NCBI GenBank assembly: GCA_018606805.1
Contig: JAGYWI010000003.1
Coordinates: 1 to 64,000 of the forward strand
From: Candidatus Magnetomicrobium cryptolimnococcus
GTDB taxonomy: Bacteria; Nitrospirota; Thermodesulfovibrionia; Thermodesulfovibrionales; Magnetobacteriaceae
Direction: 5' to 3'
Length of the DNA: 64,000 nucleotides
The notes under the pieces were generated by a model. That model saw only the letters and a list, made by a program, of their open reading frames with translations. It was not told the origin of the DNA and did no database searches. Each line of letters begins with the position of its first letter. The first letter of the stretch is position 1. The translations under genes and the position numbers were made by a program. Of the stretch, positions 1 through 9,505 are shown piece after piece.

Positions 1-120
1 TGCTTATTGAGGAAACAAAACCCTTGGACTTATATTGCTAAGACAATCGCTCTTGGGAGAAAAGGTATCACCCCTGCTGCTATTCCTGTTTCATAAAGCG
101 AAGGGGGTGTGAACGGTTAC
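1..120 (+). mobile_element. Probable right end of an insertion sequence, with the last 31 codons of a transposase-like ORF
   Basis: An open frame enters from the window edge and stops at 94-96. Its tail includes NPWTYIAKTIALGRKG, which resembles a transposase C-terminus, but I cannot assign the family with certainty. Shortly after the stop comes GTGAACGGTTAC, ending at 120. IS66-family elements end in a similar ..TTAC terminus, so position 120 is a plausible element boundary. The rest of the element lies outside the window. The basis is motif resemblance only. Confidence 0.4.
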
Positions 121-123
121 CTT

Positions 124-258
124 TTATTGTTTTTTTATCCTATCATATAAATCAGGAAAATATTGATTGATTGTTTTGTAAAGTCTAAATACTATAGAAC
201 CTTTTTTTACTTTATTTTTTTTCCTGTTTGAGCTATTATTAGATATAATGATATCCAT
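124..258 (-). CDS. Small basic ORF, 44 aa, next to the insertion-sequence end
   Basis: This ORF is preceded by a very good ribosome binding site (AGGAGG, 7 nt before ATG), which is why I list it despite its size. The product is lysine-rich at residues 12-19, then has the segment FRLYKTINQYFPDLYDRIKK. That segment resembles the start of some transposase-like proteins. Its stop lies only 4 bp from the putative insertion-sequence end at 120, so it may be the 5' remnant of a longer gene cut by the element. Function unknown. Confidence 0.45.
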   Translation of the reverse strand: MDIIISNNSSNRKKNKVKKGSIVFRLYKTINQYFPDLYDRIKKQ

Positions 259-457
259 ATCTTCCCTCCTTTAAAAGTTTTTGACGCTTCTTTTATTTTA
301 CAACTTTATAGGAGGGAATTTTGTGTATTTCTTTTATTATCTAAATATTTTATCTGAAAAGATGTTAAAAATATTTTTACTTCCCTTTGAGCACCCTTAT
401 CCATACTGTCTTGTTATGCTATTTTTTTATCTTCTGAATCGCTGATTTTTGTTTTAG

Positions 458-2935
458 TTATGCTGGCAGCACAATTGTAAAAGTAGTGCCTTTATTAAGT
501 ATTGAATCGCATTGGATAGTACCGCCGTGTTGGGTTACTATGCCATAGACAATAGCAAGACCAAGCCCAGTACCTTTACCAACATCCTTTGTTGTAAAGA
601 ATGGTTCAAATATTTTATCTATATAAACGCTATTGATGCCCGGTCCGTTATCTGAGAGTTTAATAATAATGGCATCTTTTTTGTTATTAAGGGATATATC
701 TACAACAATAGTAGCATCTTTGGTTTTATCTGGAAAAGCGTCTACGGAGTTTTGGAATATATTGATAAAGACCTGCTCAAGTTGTGTTTGGCTGCCGTTA
801 ATAAGGGGTAAGTCTTTTTGGATATTTTTAATAAGTTTAATATTTCTTAAATGAATGCGTTCACCCATAAGAAGCAGTGTGTTTTCAAGAGCTGTTGCTA
901 TATTTGCATTTTCCATAATAATATCATCGCAACGCCCAAAGGTACGAAGGTGTTGAATTATATTGGTTATGCGCTTAACTTGTTCATATGAGGTGTCTAT
1001 TTCTGTTTTAAGCTCGTCAACATCAATAGTATTATATTTAATATCCCTTTTAAGTCCTTGTAAGACACTACTGATATAGGTAAGGGGTTGATTAATTTCG
1101 TGAGCAATGCCTGTAGCGATTTCACCAAGTGTAGCCATTTTGGAAGTTGCAAGCATTTTAGTCTGTATTTTTTGTCTTTCTTCCTCTGATGCTTTGCGCT
1201 CGATTATGGTTGCTAGTGTGTTTGACACAGCTGTAAGGAACTCTTCTTCGCGTTTGTCTTTTGGATGGTTTTCCTTTATATATAGAGCAATAACGCCGAG
1301 GACTTTACCCATGGAAATTATTGGTACGCAATAATGTCCATGTGGGGCTATACCATCGTATTGAATTTCATGGCGTTCGTCTATTTGGCTAGCAAATTCA
1401 ATTTCACCGGAACTTGCAGCTCTGCCACAGATACACCGACCAATTGGTACAAAACCGCATTTATCCATAATGCTTTCGCTAATGCCTTTAGACACATAAA
1501 TAGCAAGCTGGTTGGTATTTTCATCAATTAAAAAGATGATACCTTTTGGTATAGTTTCCATAAAAGGAGCCGATACTATGACATCAAGGGCTTCTTGTAG
1601 CTGTTCATAGAGGCATTTTTCATTAATAGAAACTTGCAGCAGTCTATTTAATGCGTTTTGGAATTGGTAGCTTGTATAGAGTTTTTTTTCAGCGATTTTT
1701 CTATCAGACATATCTCGTACGACGAACACTATGTTGGGTTTTTCTATTGAATTAAGAGACATAACAGAGCCTGATATGGTAACTGGTATATTAGCCCCCT
1801 TTTTATCTATTAGTATGCCTTCTTGGTTATTTATAATGTTTTCATTAATAATAAGTTCCGTAATAGAGGCAAAGTTGCTATTTTTGTTACAAAAAAGTAC
1901 AGTATTTAAAGAAAGTCCAATAAGTTCAGTTTGTGTATAGCCGGTCAATTTACACGCCGAATCATTAACAGTTTTGGTAACAGCCCTGCAATCAGCAACA
2001 AACAAGGCATCAATAATGGATGCCAGCACGCTTTCGAGATAGTTTTTAGCGTCTATAAGTTCGGTTGTTCGCTGGCGTACGCACAGTTCCAGTTCTTTGC
2101 CGTATTTTCGTAAAGCCTCCTCGGCCTCTTTAGCCTCTGTAATATCTATTATGAGCCCATCATATGACGTAAGGGTTCCTTGGTCATTGTAGTGTAGCGC
2201 TGGAGTGTTTCTTACCCAGCGGATACGCCCATCTTTATGTATAATCCGATGCTCTATAGAAGAAGTGTTTTTCCCCTCCAATATGTCAGATAAGTGTTTT
2301 AAAAGAGAGCTGCGGTCTTCTTCATGTATCATTCGATACCATAGGTTGTAGTCTTGGTTGTAGTCATCGGGTGAATAACCGGTAATTACCTTACAGCCGG
2401 GACTATGGATAGTTTGAACAACACGCTTTTTTTCAACAAAGACCGTATATGTATAGGATGTGAGCGCTCCAACAAGGCTTTTATGCTTATGTTCACTAAG
2501 ACGAAGAGCACCTTCTTCTTCTTTTCTATCCGTAATGTCTCTAACAATACCAATAGCATACCATCTACCATGAATGTTTACAGAGGAAATGGACAGTTCT
2601 ATAGGAAAAAGGGTAGAATCCTTTTTTATTGCATAAAATTCAAGGACATTTGCAATAGCAGGACCTGTACCTGTTTCTGAGAAGTATTTAAAACCTCTTT
2701 TGAAGGGTTCATAGTATTTTCTCGGAGCAAGGAGCAGGTGTAGGTCTTTTCCGATAACTTCTTTGCTTGAATAACCAAAGATTCTGCTAGCGGATTTATT
2801 CCAATAGACGATTTCCCCATTGTTATCCATAAGGATGATGGCATCATAGGCATTGGCGGTGATACTGCTTGAAATATCTTCTATTTTTAAAGATACAAGG
2901 TCATTTTTATTCACATCAAGTTCTTCCAAAATCAT
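458..2935 (-). CDS. PAS-PAS-PAS-GAF sensor histidine kinase, 825 aa
   Basis: A cytoplasmic multi-sensor histidine kinase with no membrane segment. Domains in order: PAS at about 22-137, PAS at about 150-270, PAS at about 300-415, GAF at about 430-585, then HisKA with phospho-acceptor His612 in the motif AHEINQPLTY, and a HATPase domain. The ATPase shows the N box (QVFINIFQNSVDAF, 721-734), G1 (DNGPGI, 762-767), F box (FEPFFTT) and G2 (GKGTGLGLAI). Family knowledge predicts autophosphorylation in response to a bound ligand, haem, flavin or redox cue, and the sequence does not tell which. There is no receiver domain and no adjacent regulator, so its partner is unknown. A TATAAT lies 13 nt before ATG with no clear ribosome site. 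Confidence 0.9.
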   Translation of the reverse strand: MILEELDVNKNDLVSLKIEDISSSITANAYDAIILMDNNGEIVYWNKSASRIFGYSSKEVIGKDLHLLLAPRKYYEPFKRGFKYFSETGTGPAIANVLEFYAIKKDSTLFPIELSISSVNIHGRWYAIGIVRDITDRKEEEGALRLSEHKHKSLVGALTSYTYTVFVEKKRVVQTIHSPGCKVITGYSPDDYNQDYNLWYRMIHEEDRSSLLKHLSDILEGKNTSSIEHRIIHKDGRIRWVRNTPALHYNDQGTLTSYDGLIIDITEAKEAEEALRKYGKELELCVRQRTTELIDAKNYLESVLASIIDALFVADCRAVTKTVNDSACKLTGYTQTELIGLSLNTVLFCNKNSNFASITELIINENIINNQEGILIDKKGANIPVTISGSVMSLNSIEKPNIVFVVRDMSDRKIAEKKLYTSYQFQNALNRLLQVSINEKCLYEQLQEALDVIVSAPFMETIPKGIIFLIDENTNQLAIYVSKGISESIMDKCGFVPIGRCICGRAASSGEIEFASQIDERHEIQYDGIAPHGHYCVPIISMGKVLGVIALYIKENHPKDKREEEFLTAVSNTLATIIERKASEEERQKIQTKMLATSKMATLGEIATGIAHEINQPLTYISSVLQGLKRDIKYNTIDVDELKTEIDTSYEQVKRITNIIQHLRTFGRCDDIIMENANIATALENTLLLMGERIHLRNIKLIKNIQKDLPLINGSQTQLEQVFINIFQNSVDAFPDKTKDATIVVDISLNNKKDAIIIKLSDNGPGINSVYIDKIFEPFFTTKDVGKGTGLGLAIVYGIVTQHGGTIQCDSILNKGTTFTIVLPA

Positions 2936-2989
2936 AAAGGAATGCTTTATTATACCTTAAAGTAGACTAAATAATGAAATAAATAAAAA

Positions 2990-3110
2990 GTGAGGGCGCT
3001 GCCCTCACACTGTATATTTCAACGTTATAATAAAAATAGGGCAGACACTCGAAAGGTCTGCCCCCTACAATACCCGTCTTTTTGTAGGGGCGAACCTATG
3101 TATTCGCCCT
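2990..3110. repeat. Fragments of repeat families D and A
   Basis: At 2990-3008 is a perfect small palindrome (arms GTGAGGGC/GCCCTCAC), the core hairpin of the family D repeat. Then 3037-3110 carries the two adjoining stem-loops of family A: GGGCAGAC..GTCTGCCC followed by TGTAGGGGCGAAC..TTCGCCCT. The outer terminal repeats of both families are missing, so these are decayed copies. Confidence 0.7.
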
Positions 3111-3139
3111 TGTATTGCTTGCAATTAAAACACATGATT

Positions 3140-3318
3140 ATTTACTAAAAAAAACTTGAGCATCGAGTTAAAAGTTTTAGGAAGTGCGTAGGCGCACTCC
3201 CGTAAGGGGTGCGGGGTTGGGGAGTGCGCCTACGCACCTTTTGTCAAAAAAGGTTTTCCCCCGCATCCTCTAATCTTCTTTTTTTCTTTCTTTCTTTTTT
3301 TCTTTTTTTTCTTTTTTT
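3140..3318 (-). repeat. Family B element: GC-rich hairpins plus a pyrimidine tract, directly downstream of the exonuclease gene
   Basis: The + strand reads AAAAAAAACTTGAG, then inverted repeats of AGTGCG..CGCACT type, then TTTTCCCCCGCATCCTCTAATCTTC, written here only to mark its extent, followed by a T/C-only tract at 3281-3319. On the minus strand the purine tract begins at the exonuclease stop codon. Sister copies lie at 13856, 21430, 31725, 54067 and 60863. The purine tract and hairpins could act in transcript termination, but no canonical hairpin plus U-run is evident. Confidence 0.7.
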
Positions 3319-3987
3319 TTATTTTCTTATATACTTTTCCCAGATGAGCAATAGTTCTTTTGTTGCAAACAGGTCGCCTGCGCAGTACCTTGCTATTTCC
3401 TTATATTGACCATTTTTAAACATATCCTTCACGTAGTAGCCGGAGACCTCGTCGGATTTAGGGCTGGTTATACCGAAGGTTCTGCACCATATATCCATAC
3501 TGAATTTTCTTTTAGTTGCGCCATAAAAGGAAAGTCTATCGAGCAGGTCTATGTGTTCGTCGCCGTAGCGGTTAGGCATTAGGTTTCTCAGTGGTATAAG
3601 TTTATGAACAGCGCTTCTTATCATTATAAATGGGCAGTCAAAGGCTCTACCGTTAAATGTTACGAATGTATCATATTTATTAATAACATTCCAAAAGTTT
3701 TCCAGTATTTCTTTTTCCGTACAGGGTTTATATTTAATGCCTTTTTCCTCAAAATAATCGGTATTATTACCACCGTTTTGGTAATAGACGGCACCTTTTA
3801 GTGTATCTGGGTTTAGCATGCCGATAGCAACTATTACAGCCGTATTTGGGTAGAAGGAAAGGCTCTCCTTAACTGTTTCTATTTCCTCGTCGGTTTTAGA
3901 CCATTTTAAGAGATACTCTTTAAAATGGTCATCAAGTTGGTCGAAATCCTTACCGGCTGTTTCAATATCGAAGATAATTTTAGACAT
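3319..3987 (-). CDS. 3'-5' exonuclease, DnaQ/PolB-like RNase H fold, 222 aa
   Basis: A predicted DEDD-type 3'-5' exonuclease. Exo I is FDIET (Asp7, Glu9), Exo II is TFNGRAFDCPF and Exo III is YCAGDLFATKE near residue 200; these supply the two-metal-ion acidic residues. The family is the predicted PolB-like exonuclease / YprB-type RNase H-like domain, whose substrate is not settled. Its ATG overlaps the stop of ctpA by 1 nt (TAATG), so it is probably translationally coupled as the last gene of the ftsEX-envC-ctpA block. The length fits a stand-alone exonuclease. Confidence 0.8.
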   Translation of the reverse strand: MSKIIFDIETAGKDFDQLDDHFKEYLLKWSKTDEEIETVKESLSFYPNTAVIVAIGMLNPDTLKGAVYYQNGGNNTDYFEEKGIKYKPCTEKEILENFWNVINKYDTFVTFNGRAFDCPFIMIRSAVHKLIPLRNLMPNRYGDEHIDLLDRLSFYGATKRKFSMDIWCRTFGITSPKSDEVSGYYVKDMFKNGQYKEIARYCAGDLFATKELLLIWEKYIRK

Positions 3988-5354
3988 TAGTTTTTACTAA
4001 TTTTATACATTATGTCCCAAGTCTTTAGAATATCAATAGCCCTTTGTAGTTGGTTATCGTTTTTTTCGTCTATTTCCTCAGGTACAAGGGAGATGTCCTC
4101 ATCCTCTTCGTCGTTGTCATCGTTTATAGTGGGCTCCGTTTTATCTTCCGTCTTATCGAGTTCATTTTGTTGATTTTGTATTTGGTCGTTTTTAAGTGTT
4201 CCTTCGAGGTCTTTTTCTCTGACGACCTTATGTTTGGAAGATTTATCTTCTGTTTTTTTCTTTAGTTCAACTGTAATATCAGGGACTATACCTGTGTTTT
4301 GGATAGAAGTCCCCTTTGGTGTGTAGTACATAGCTGTAGTTAATCTAAGGCCTGAGCCGTCGCTTAAAGGCAGCACGCTTTGTACAGAACCTTTTCCAAA
4401 GGTTGTAACGCCGACGATAACAGCCCTGTTTAGGTCTTTAAGGGCACCGGCTACTATTTCCGAGGCGCTTGCGCTTCCCTCGTTAACAAGCACGACCATA
4501 GGCATATTTTTCAGCTCGTCGGGGTCTTTTGTATAGAATTCCTTTTTTTCGCCAGAACGGTCTTTTATGTACACAACGAGTTTATCGCTTGACAAAAACT
4601 GTTCAGCCACACCAACCGCCCCTTGCAGTAAGCCACCGGGGTCGTTTCTTAAGTCTAAGACAAGGGATTTAATCCGTTCTTGTTTTAAATCACTGATAGC
4701 CTTTTTAAGGTCATCCACTGTGCGCTCTTGGAATTGGCTTATCTTTATGTAGCCGATATTATCTTTAAGCGTTTTATATTTAACGCTTTTTACTTTAATA
4801 ATATCTCTTGCTATCTGAATATCCTTAGGTTCTTTCCAACCCTTTCTCATTATATTGAGTGTTACGGTAGTACCTTTAGGTCCTCTCATTTCATTAACAG
4901 CTTCCATAAGGCTCATTTTATCAGCCTGTTTGCCATCCACCTTAAGTATAATGTCTCCGGCTTTAACCCCTGCATTCCATGCCGGAGTATCCTCTATTGG
5001 AGCTATGACAACGAGCATACCGTTTCTTTTGGCTATTTGAATACCAAGGCCGCCAAATTCGCCTTTGGTGTCTACCTTCATTTCCTTATAAACATCAGGT
5101 GGCATAAAACTTGAGTGTGGGTCTAAGGAATCCACCATACCTTTAACCGCACCGTATATCATATCCTTTATCTTGACTTCCTCTACATAATTTTCCCTTA
5201 TAATGGAAATAACTTCCGTAAAGAGTTTTAGCTCCTGATATGACTCGCTTTCAGCATTTACAATGTTTAAAGCCCATTTGCCAACAACTACACTGCAAAG
5301 TATAGCCATAAACATGAATAACACTAAAAACACCGTTAAAAATCTTCTATTCAT
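3987..5354 (-). CDS. ctpA: Carboxy-terminal processing protease, S41 family, 455 aa
   Basis: A periplasmic serine protease that trims C-termini of envelope proteins. The N-terminal hydrophobic segment (about 5-27) is a signal anchor. A PDZ domain spans about 92-170 and the S41 catalytic domain about 195-365. The Ser/Lys dyad is visible: Ser296 in GSASASE and Lys321 in FGKGSVQ, with the 25-residue spacing typical of the family. After the catalytic domain comes a charged, low-complexity tail rich in Lys, Glu and Asp (about 365-430). It lies 18 bp after envC in the same operon. S41 proteases often sit with EnvC-like activators in Gram-negatives, and a role in controlling murein hydrolase activity is plausible. 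Confidence 0.93.
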   Translation of the reverse strand: MNRRFLTVFLVLFMFMAILCSVVVGKWALNIVNAESESYQELKLFTEVISIIRENYVEEVKIKDMIYGAVKGMVDSLDPHSSFMPPDVYKEMKVDTKGEFGGLGIQIAKRNGMLVVIAPIEDTPAWNAGVKAGDIILKVDGKQADKMSLMEAVNEMRGPKGTTVTLNIMRKGWKEPKDIQIARDIIKVKSVKYKTLKDNIGYIKISQFQERTVDDLKKAISDLKQERIKSLVLDLRNDPGGLLQGAVGVAEQFLSSDKLVVYIKDRSGEKKEFYTKDPDELKNMPMVVLVNEGSASASEIVAGALKDLNRAVIVGVTTFGKGSVQSVLPLSDGSGLRLTTAMYYTPKGTSIQNTGIVPDITVELKKKTEDKSSKHKVVREKDLEGTLKNDQIQNQQNELDKTEDKTEPTINDDNDEEDEDISLVPEEIDEKNDNQLQRAIDILKTWDIMYKISKN

Positions 5355-5372
5355 ATTACCTTTACCTCCAGG

Positions 5373-6506
5373 TTATTTTTTACTTAACCATTGAAGCGGG
5401 TTTATTGGTTTTCCATTATATCGCAACTCAAAATATATACCCGCCCCTTCAAGGACACCGGAGTCCCCGGAATTGCCTACTTTCTCCATACTTTTAATAA
5501 GACTACCGACACTTGCAGACATACGACTTAAATTAGCATAAACCGTATGGTAGCCATCACCGTGGTCAAGTATAACCACCTGACCAAGCCCTTTAAACCA
5601 ATCAGCAAAGACCACCTTACCGGTGTATATAGCCCGAACATCGGCATCTTCTTGAGATTTGATATAGATGCCATTTCGAAAAACCGGTGTATTAAATTTC
5701 GGGTCCTGATATGTACCATAAGGAATTGCCAAATTGCCATCAACCGGCCACTGAAGAGCGCCCTTTAGTGAGCGAAAGTCCTCGCTAGTTGCAGCCGTTT
5801 GTACCCCTTTTTGTACCGAATTATCTATGACCCGCTCCACATGATTATTAGTTGATTCCAGCTCTTGTAGCATTGATTTATATAGGATTTGTTCCTTTTT
5901 TACCGCTAAAAAGATAGCCTCTCTTTTTTTCTTATTACCAGTGAGGGCTTCCTGTTTAGCTTGAGTTTTATCGTTTTTATCGTTAAGCTCTAACAGAAGG
6001 GCTTTTAAGTTTTTTTCCTTATCTTGGAGTTTTTGGGATGTCTCTTTGTATTCAAGGAATTTTTTATACTCGATTTCAGATATTTTGGTTAGGTACTTAC
6101 TTAATCTTAGGAAACTATAAAAATCATCAATATTTAAAATCAAGACAGCGTAGTCGAAATTATACCCGTAACGCTGGAGCATTTGAAGGCGTTTTTTAAG
6201 AAGCGCACGATTCTTGACAAGTTCTTTCTCGTTTTCAGCAATACCGGCTCTTAAATCTTTGATCTTCTTATCTATACCATCTGATTGCTGTTTAAGTTTC
6301 CTTATTTCTTCTTTTACGTTAACAAGGTCTTTGTTTATGCCTTCTAGTTCATCAATAGTGGATTTTTCCTTTACTTTGGCGTTTTTAAGCTTTTCCCTGC
6401 TAAGGCGTATCTCATTTTGTATATCTTTATCCTGAGCATACACATTTAAAGGAAAGATTATTAATAGCGATGCCAAAACTATTAGCGGTTTAATAATAAA
6501 AGCCAT
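5373..6506 (-). CDS. envC: EnvC-like murein hydrolase activator, coiled coil plus degenerate LytM domain, 377 aa
   Basis: Residues 1-24 form a signal peptide. A long Lys/Glu-rich coiled coil covers about 25-240, and a LytM/M23-type domain about 255-375. Zn-binding residues of active M23 enzymes are absent: the first motif reads FRNGIYI where active enzymes have HxGxD, and the HxH region reads YHTVYANL and GIYFELR. This is the pattern of EnvC-type activators, which are recruited by FtsEX through the coiled coil and switch on amidases instead of cutting peptidoglycan. Position 3 bp after ftsX supports the assignment. The partner amidase is not in the window. Confidence 0.88.
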   Translation of the reverse strand: MAFIIKPLIVLASLLIIFPLNVYAQDKDIQNEIRLSREKLKNAKVKEKSTIDELEGINKDLVNVKEEIRKLKQQSDGIDKKIKDLRAGIAENEKELVKNRALLKKRLQMLQRYGYNFDYAVLILNIDDFYSFLRLSKYLTKISEIEYKKFLEYKETSQKLQDKEKNLKALLLELNDKNDKTQAKQEALTGNKKKREAIFLAVKKEQILYKSMLQELESTNNHVERVIDNSVQKGVQTAATSEDFRSLKGALQWPVDGNLAIPYGTYQDPKFNTPVFRNGIYIKSQEDADVRAIYTGKVVFADWFKGLGQVVILDHGDGYHTVYANLSRMSASVGSLIKSMEKVGNSGDSGVLEGAGIYFELRYNGKPINPLQWLSKK

Positions 6507-6509
6507 GGC

Positions 6510-7379
6510 CTAATACTTGAGTCTTCCAAGTGCAATAACGGAACCGATAAAACCGACAAAACATCCCATCAATGGCAAGAAAACGTACATATCAGTAGGT
6601 ACTATCAAAAGAGAGAGGATTGGTACATCTTTTAATACAATTTTGATAACATAAACATAGATAAGATAAAGGATAATGGCTCCTATAATGCCACCAAAAA
6701 ACCCTATAATAGAGCCTTCCAAAAAAAACGGCACTCTTATAAACCCCTTTGTAGCACCAAGCAGCTTATATATGTCAATTTCCTCTTTATAGCGATAAAA
6801 AAGTATACTGACCGTAGTATAACATATAAAAACAACAGCAAAGGTAAAAACCAAGCCAACGGTTACAGCTAAGACTCGAAGCCCATTTTTAAGCAAATAC
6901 ACGGTCTTTAAAAACTCCCCGCCTGATTCTACGTTATCAACACCGTCTATGGCAGAGACTACCTTTATAAATTCATTCACATCATTAACAGTAACGCCAT
7001 TTTCTTTTATTTTTACATTAAAGGTATCAAAAAGCGGATTTTCACCAAACCCCTTTAGCATATAATCATCTGACTTAAACAGCTTCTTAAGCTCTTCCAT
7101 AGCAAGCTCCCTTGGCACAAAGTCAACCGTCTTGACTATCCTTTGGCTCATTATAGCCTTTTCAATATCCTTAACCTTTTCTTTCTCAATAGATTCATTA
7201 AGAAAGACCATTATTGTTAACTTCTGAGGCAACGCCTTAGTAACATTTTCTACATTATAGAGCACTACAAACACTGAAAACAAAATGAAAAGGACTACCC
7301 CCATAGCGAGCATGGATAGGAAATTAACGATAACATCCCTGTATATACTGGATATAGCCAGCCGCAGTGCAAAAATCAC
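6510..7379 (-). CDS. ftsX: Cell division protein FtsX, 289 aa
   Basis: The membrane subunit of the FtsEX complex, which transmits ATP hydrolysis across the inner membrane to periplasmic hydrolase activators. The layout is typical: TM1 at about 20-43, an extracytoplasmic domain at about 45-165, then three TM segments at about 170-195, 220-245 and 262-283. The start is GTG, within a GTGA overlap with the ftsE stop, giving tight translational coupling. Followed after 3 bp by envC. Confidence 0.93.
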   Translation of the reverse strand: MIFALRLAISSIYRDVIVNFLSMLAMGVVLFILFSVFVVLYNVENVTKALPQKLTIMVFLNESIEKEKVKDIEKAIMSQRIVKTVDFVPRELAMEELKKLFKSDDYMLKGFGENPLFDTFNVKIKENGVTVNDVNEFIKVVSAIDGVDNVESGGEFLKTVYLLKNGLRVLAVTVGLVFTFAVVFICYTTVSILFYRYKEEIDIYKLLGATKGFIRVPFFLEGSIIGFFGGIIGAIILYLIYVYVIKIVLKDVPILSLLIVPTDMYVFLPLMGCFVGFIGSVIALGRLKY

Positions 7380-8038
7380 CCAACCACCTCATCAACCAGT
7401 TTACCGTTTTCAAGGAAAAAGACGCGTCTACCGGAATTTTTATATAATCTTATATTGTGGGTTGCTATAAGGACGGTTGTCCCTTTAGCGTTTATCTCTT
7501 TAAATATCTTCATAACTATATCTTCATTATCAATATCCAGATTTCCCGTTGGCTCATCAGCAAGCATAACCGTCGGGTCGCCGACAATAGCCCTTGCTAT
7601 AGTAATCCGCTGCTGCTCACCACCTGAAAGCGTCAACGGATATTTATCCGCCTTATGCCTTAGATTGACCATCTTTAAGACATTTGCCACCTTGTCTTTT
7701 ATGGTTTTTTCCTGAGCCCCCCTTATTCTAAGTGCAAGGGCTATGTTTTCAAACACTGTCTTATTTGGAAGAAGCCTAAAATCCTGAAAAACTACCCCTA
7801 TATTCCTGCGCAACATCGGTATGAGCGACTCTTTCATACTTGATGTATTAAACCCTGCTATCGTTATACTGCCAGCATCTGGCTTTTCATAAAGGTAAAG
7901 GAGCTTAAAAAGCGTAGTCTTCCCTGCCCCACTAGGCCCGGTTACAAATGCCATCTCCCCCTTTTTTATATTAATGTTAATCTTATCAAGGGCAGACTGA
8001 GAATCGTAATGCTTCGTTAGATTTTCTATTTCTATCAT
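7376..8038 (-). CDS. ftsE: Cell division ATP-binding protein FtsE, 220 aa
   Basis: The ABC ATPase of FtsEX. Walker A is GPSGAGKTT (about 35-43), the signature is LSGGEQQR, Walker B is VMLADEP, and the H-loop is ATHN. The size matches FtsE. It is the first gene of the ftsE-ftsX-envC-ctpA-exonuclease run, 84 bp downstream of hisD, so it may share the hisD transcript or have its own promoter in that AT-rich gap. Assignment is firm because ftsX follows with a 4-nt overlap. Confidence 0.95.
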   Translation of the reverse strand: MIEIENLTKHYDSQSALDKININIKKGEMAFVTGPSGAGKTTLFKLLYLYEKPDAGSITIAGFNTSSMKESLIPMLRRNIGVVFQDFRLLPNKTVFENIALALRIRGAQEKTIKDKVANVLKMVNLRHKADKYPLTLSGGEQQRITIARAIVGDPTVMLADEPTGNLDIDNEDIVMKIFKEINAKGTTVLIATHNIRLYKNSGRRVFFLENGKLVDEVVG

Positions 8039-8122
8039 AATAGTATGTACAATTAATTATGTTTAAATTATATAAAAAACACAAGTTTTTTTTTTAAAAA
8101 AAGAAGCATAAAAGAAAGCCCA

Positions 8123-9412
8123 TTAACCAATCTTAGGCAATTGCTTTCTAAATCGGACGGAGTTACCATGCCCATCAAGCCCTTCCATCGTAGACATAAC
8201 CTCAACCGTATCACAAATAGCCTTAAAGCCGCCTTCGGTAAATTCTATAAAACTAGTGCGTTTTAAGAAATCATAAACGCCAAGCGGCGAAAAAAAACGC
8301 GCCGTGCCAGCCGTCGGCAGCGTATGATTTGGACCGGCGGAATAATCCCCCAAAGACTCACAAGACCATCTGCCCAGAAAAACAGCCCCGGCATTTTTCA
8401 CAAGGCTTACATAGCGCTGCGGCTCGTTTATCATAAGCTCCAAATGCTCCGGCGCTATTTTATTTGAAATGCGAAACGCCTTATTCATATCCTCTACTAC
8501 TATAGCAGCTCCATAGGTTTCTATTGATTTCATAGCGATAGACCTACGTGAAAGCGTACTTAACTGTTTTTCTACTTGGCTAATTACCTCACGTACGTAA
8601 CTAGCCTCAGTTGTAACTAATATAGCCGACGCCATCTCATCGTGCTCCGCCTGACTTAATAGATCAGCAGCAACAAGGCTCGGCTCAACGCTGCCATCAG
8701 CTATCACTAAAATTTCCGAAGGTCCCGCTATCATATCAATATCAACCTCTCCAAAAACTAACCGCTTAGCACTAGCTACATAAATATTACCAGGCCCAAC
8801 TATCTTATCCACCTTCTTAACCGACTCCGTTCCATAAGCAAACGCTGCAACCGCCTGAGCTCCCCCCATACCATACACCTCCCGCACCCCAAGCATATGC
8901 ACAGCCGCCATCACGTACGGGTTTATCTGCCCACCCGGCATCGGTACCGTTACCGCTATTTCATGGACACCAGCTACCTGCGCTGGTATAACGTTCATAA
9001 GCACCGTCGAAGGATAAGCTGCCTTACCACCTGGCACATACACCCCCACCCTTCCAATTGCCCTTATCAACTGACCTAACTTAACGCCATCTTCCAAATA
9101 AGACCAGTCCCGCTCTATTTGTTTTTCATGGTAACGTCTTATTCTTTCACTAGAGCGTCTAATAGCATCAATATACCGTCCACCTACTTTTTTAGCATAA
9201 TCTTCAATAACATCAATCGGTATAGATAACCGCTCAGGCTCATATGAGTCATACAGCTTTGTATACTTTTTAATGGCACTATCACCGTTATTTTTAACAT
9301 CTTCAAGAATATTAATAACCCGCGGTACTATCTCAGAATCAAAGGCAACCCCCCTCGTCCTTAAAAGCATATAAAACTTTTCAAAGTCCACATCGGTTTC
9401 AATGATTTTCAT
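8123..9412 (-). CDS. hisD: Histidinol dehydrogenase, 429 aa
   Basis: Catalyses the last two steps of histidine synthesis: NAD-dependent oxidation of histidinol to histidine. The family signature region is clear (IVGPGNIYVASAKR and DMIAGPSE), followed by the Zn/catalytic part SQAEHDE, IAPEHLEL and SAGPNHTLPT. Full length. No other his gene is in the window, so it is separated from the rest of the pathway. Upstream is the tRNA-Phe gene on the same strand. Confidence 0.96.
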   Translation of the reverse strand: MKIIETDVDFEKFYMLLRTRGVAFDSEIVPRVINILEDVKNNGDSAIKKYTKLYDSYEPERLSIPIDVIEDYAKKVGGRYIDAIRRSSERIRRYHEKQIERDWSYLEDGVKLGQLIRAIGRVGVYVPGGKAAYPSTVLMNVIPAQVAGVHEIAVTVPMPGGQINPYVMAAVHMLGVREVYGMGGAQAVAAFAYGTESVKKVDKIVGPGNIYVASAKRLVFGEVDIDMIAGPSEILVIADGSVEPSLVAADLLSQAEHDEMASAILVTTEASYVREVISQVEKQLSTLSRRSIAMKSIETYGAAIVVEDMNKAFRISNKIAPEHLELMINEPQRYVSLVKNAGAVFLGRWSCESLGDYSAGPNHTLPTAGTARFFSPLGVYDFLKRTSFIEFTEGGFKAICDTVEVMSTMEGLDGHGNSVRFRKQLPKIG

Positions 9413-9505
9413 AGTTTTTTATCAATCCCCAGCGGCTAATTTCTGAAGCAATTAAAAAAAGCGGTTTTTTTATTTGATATGCTCATATATAAAACAATAA
9501 AAATA

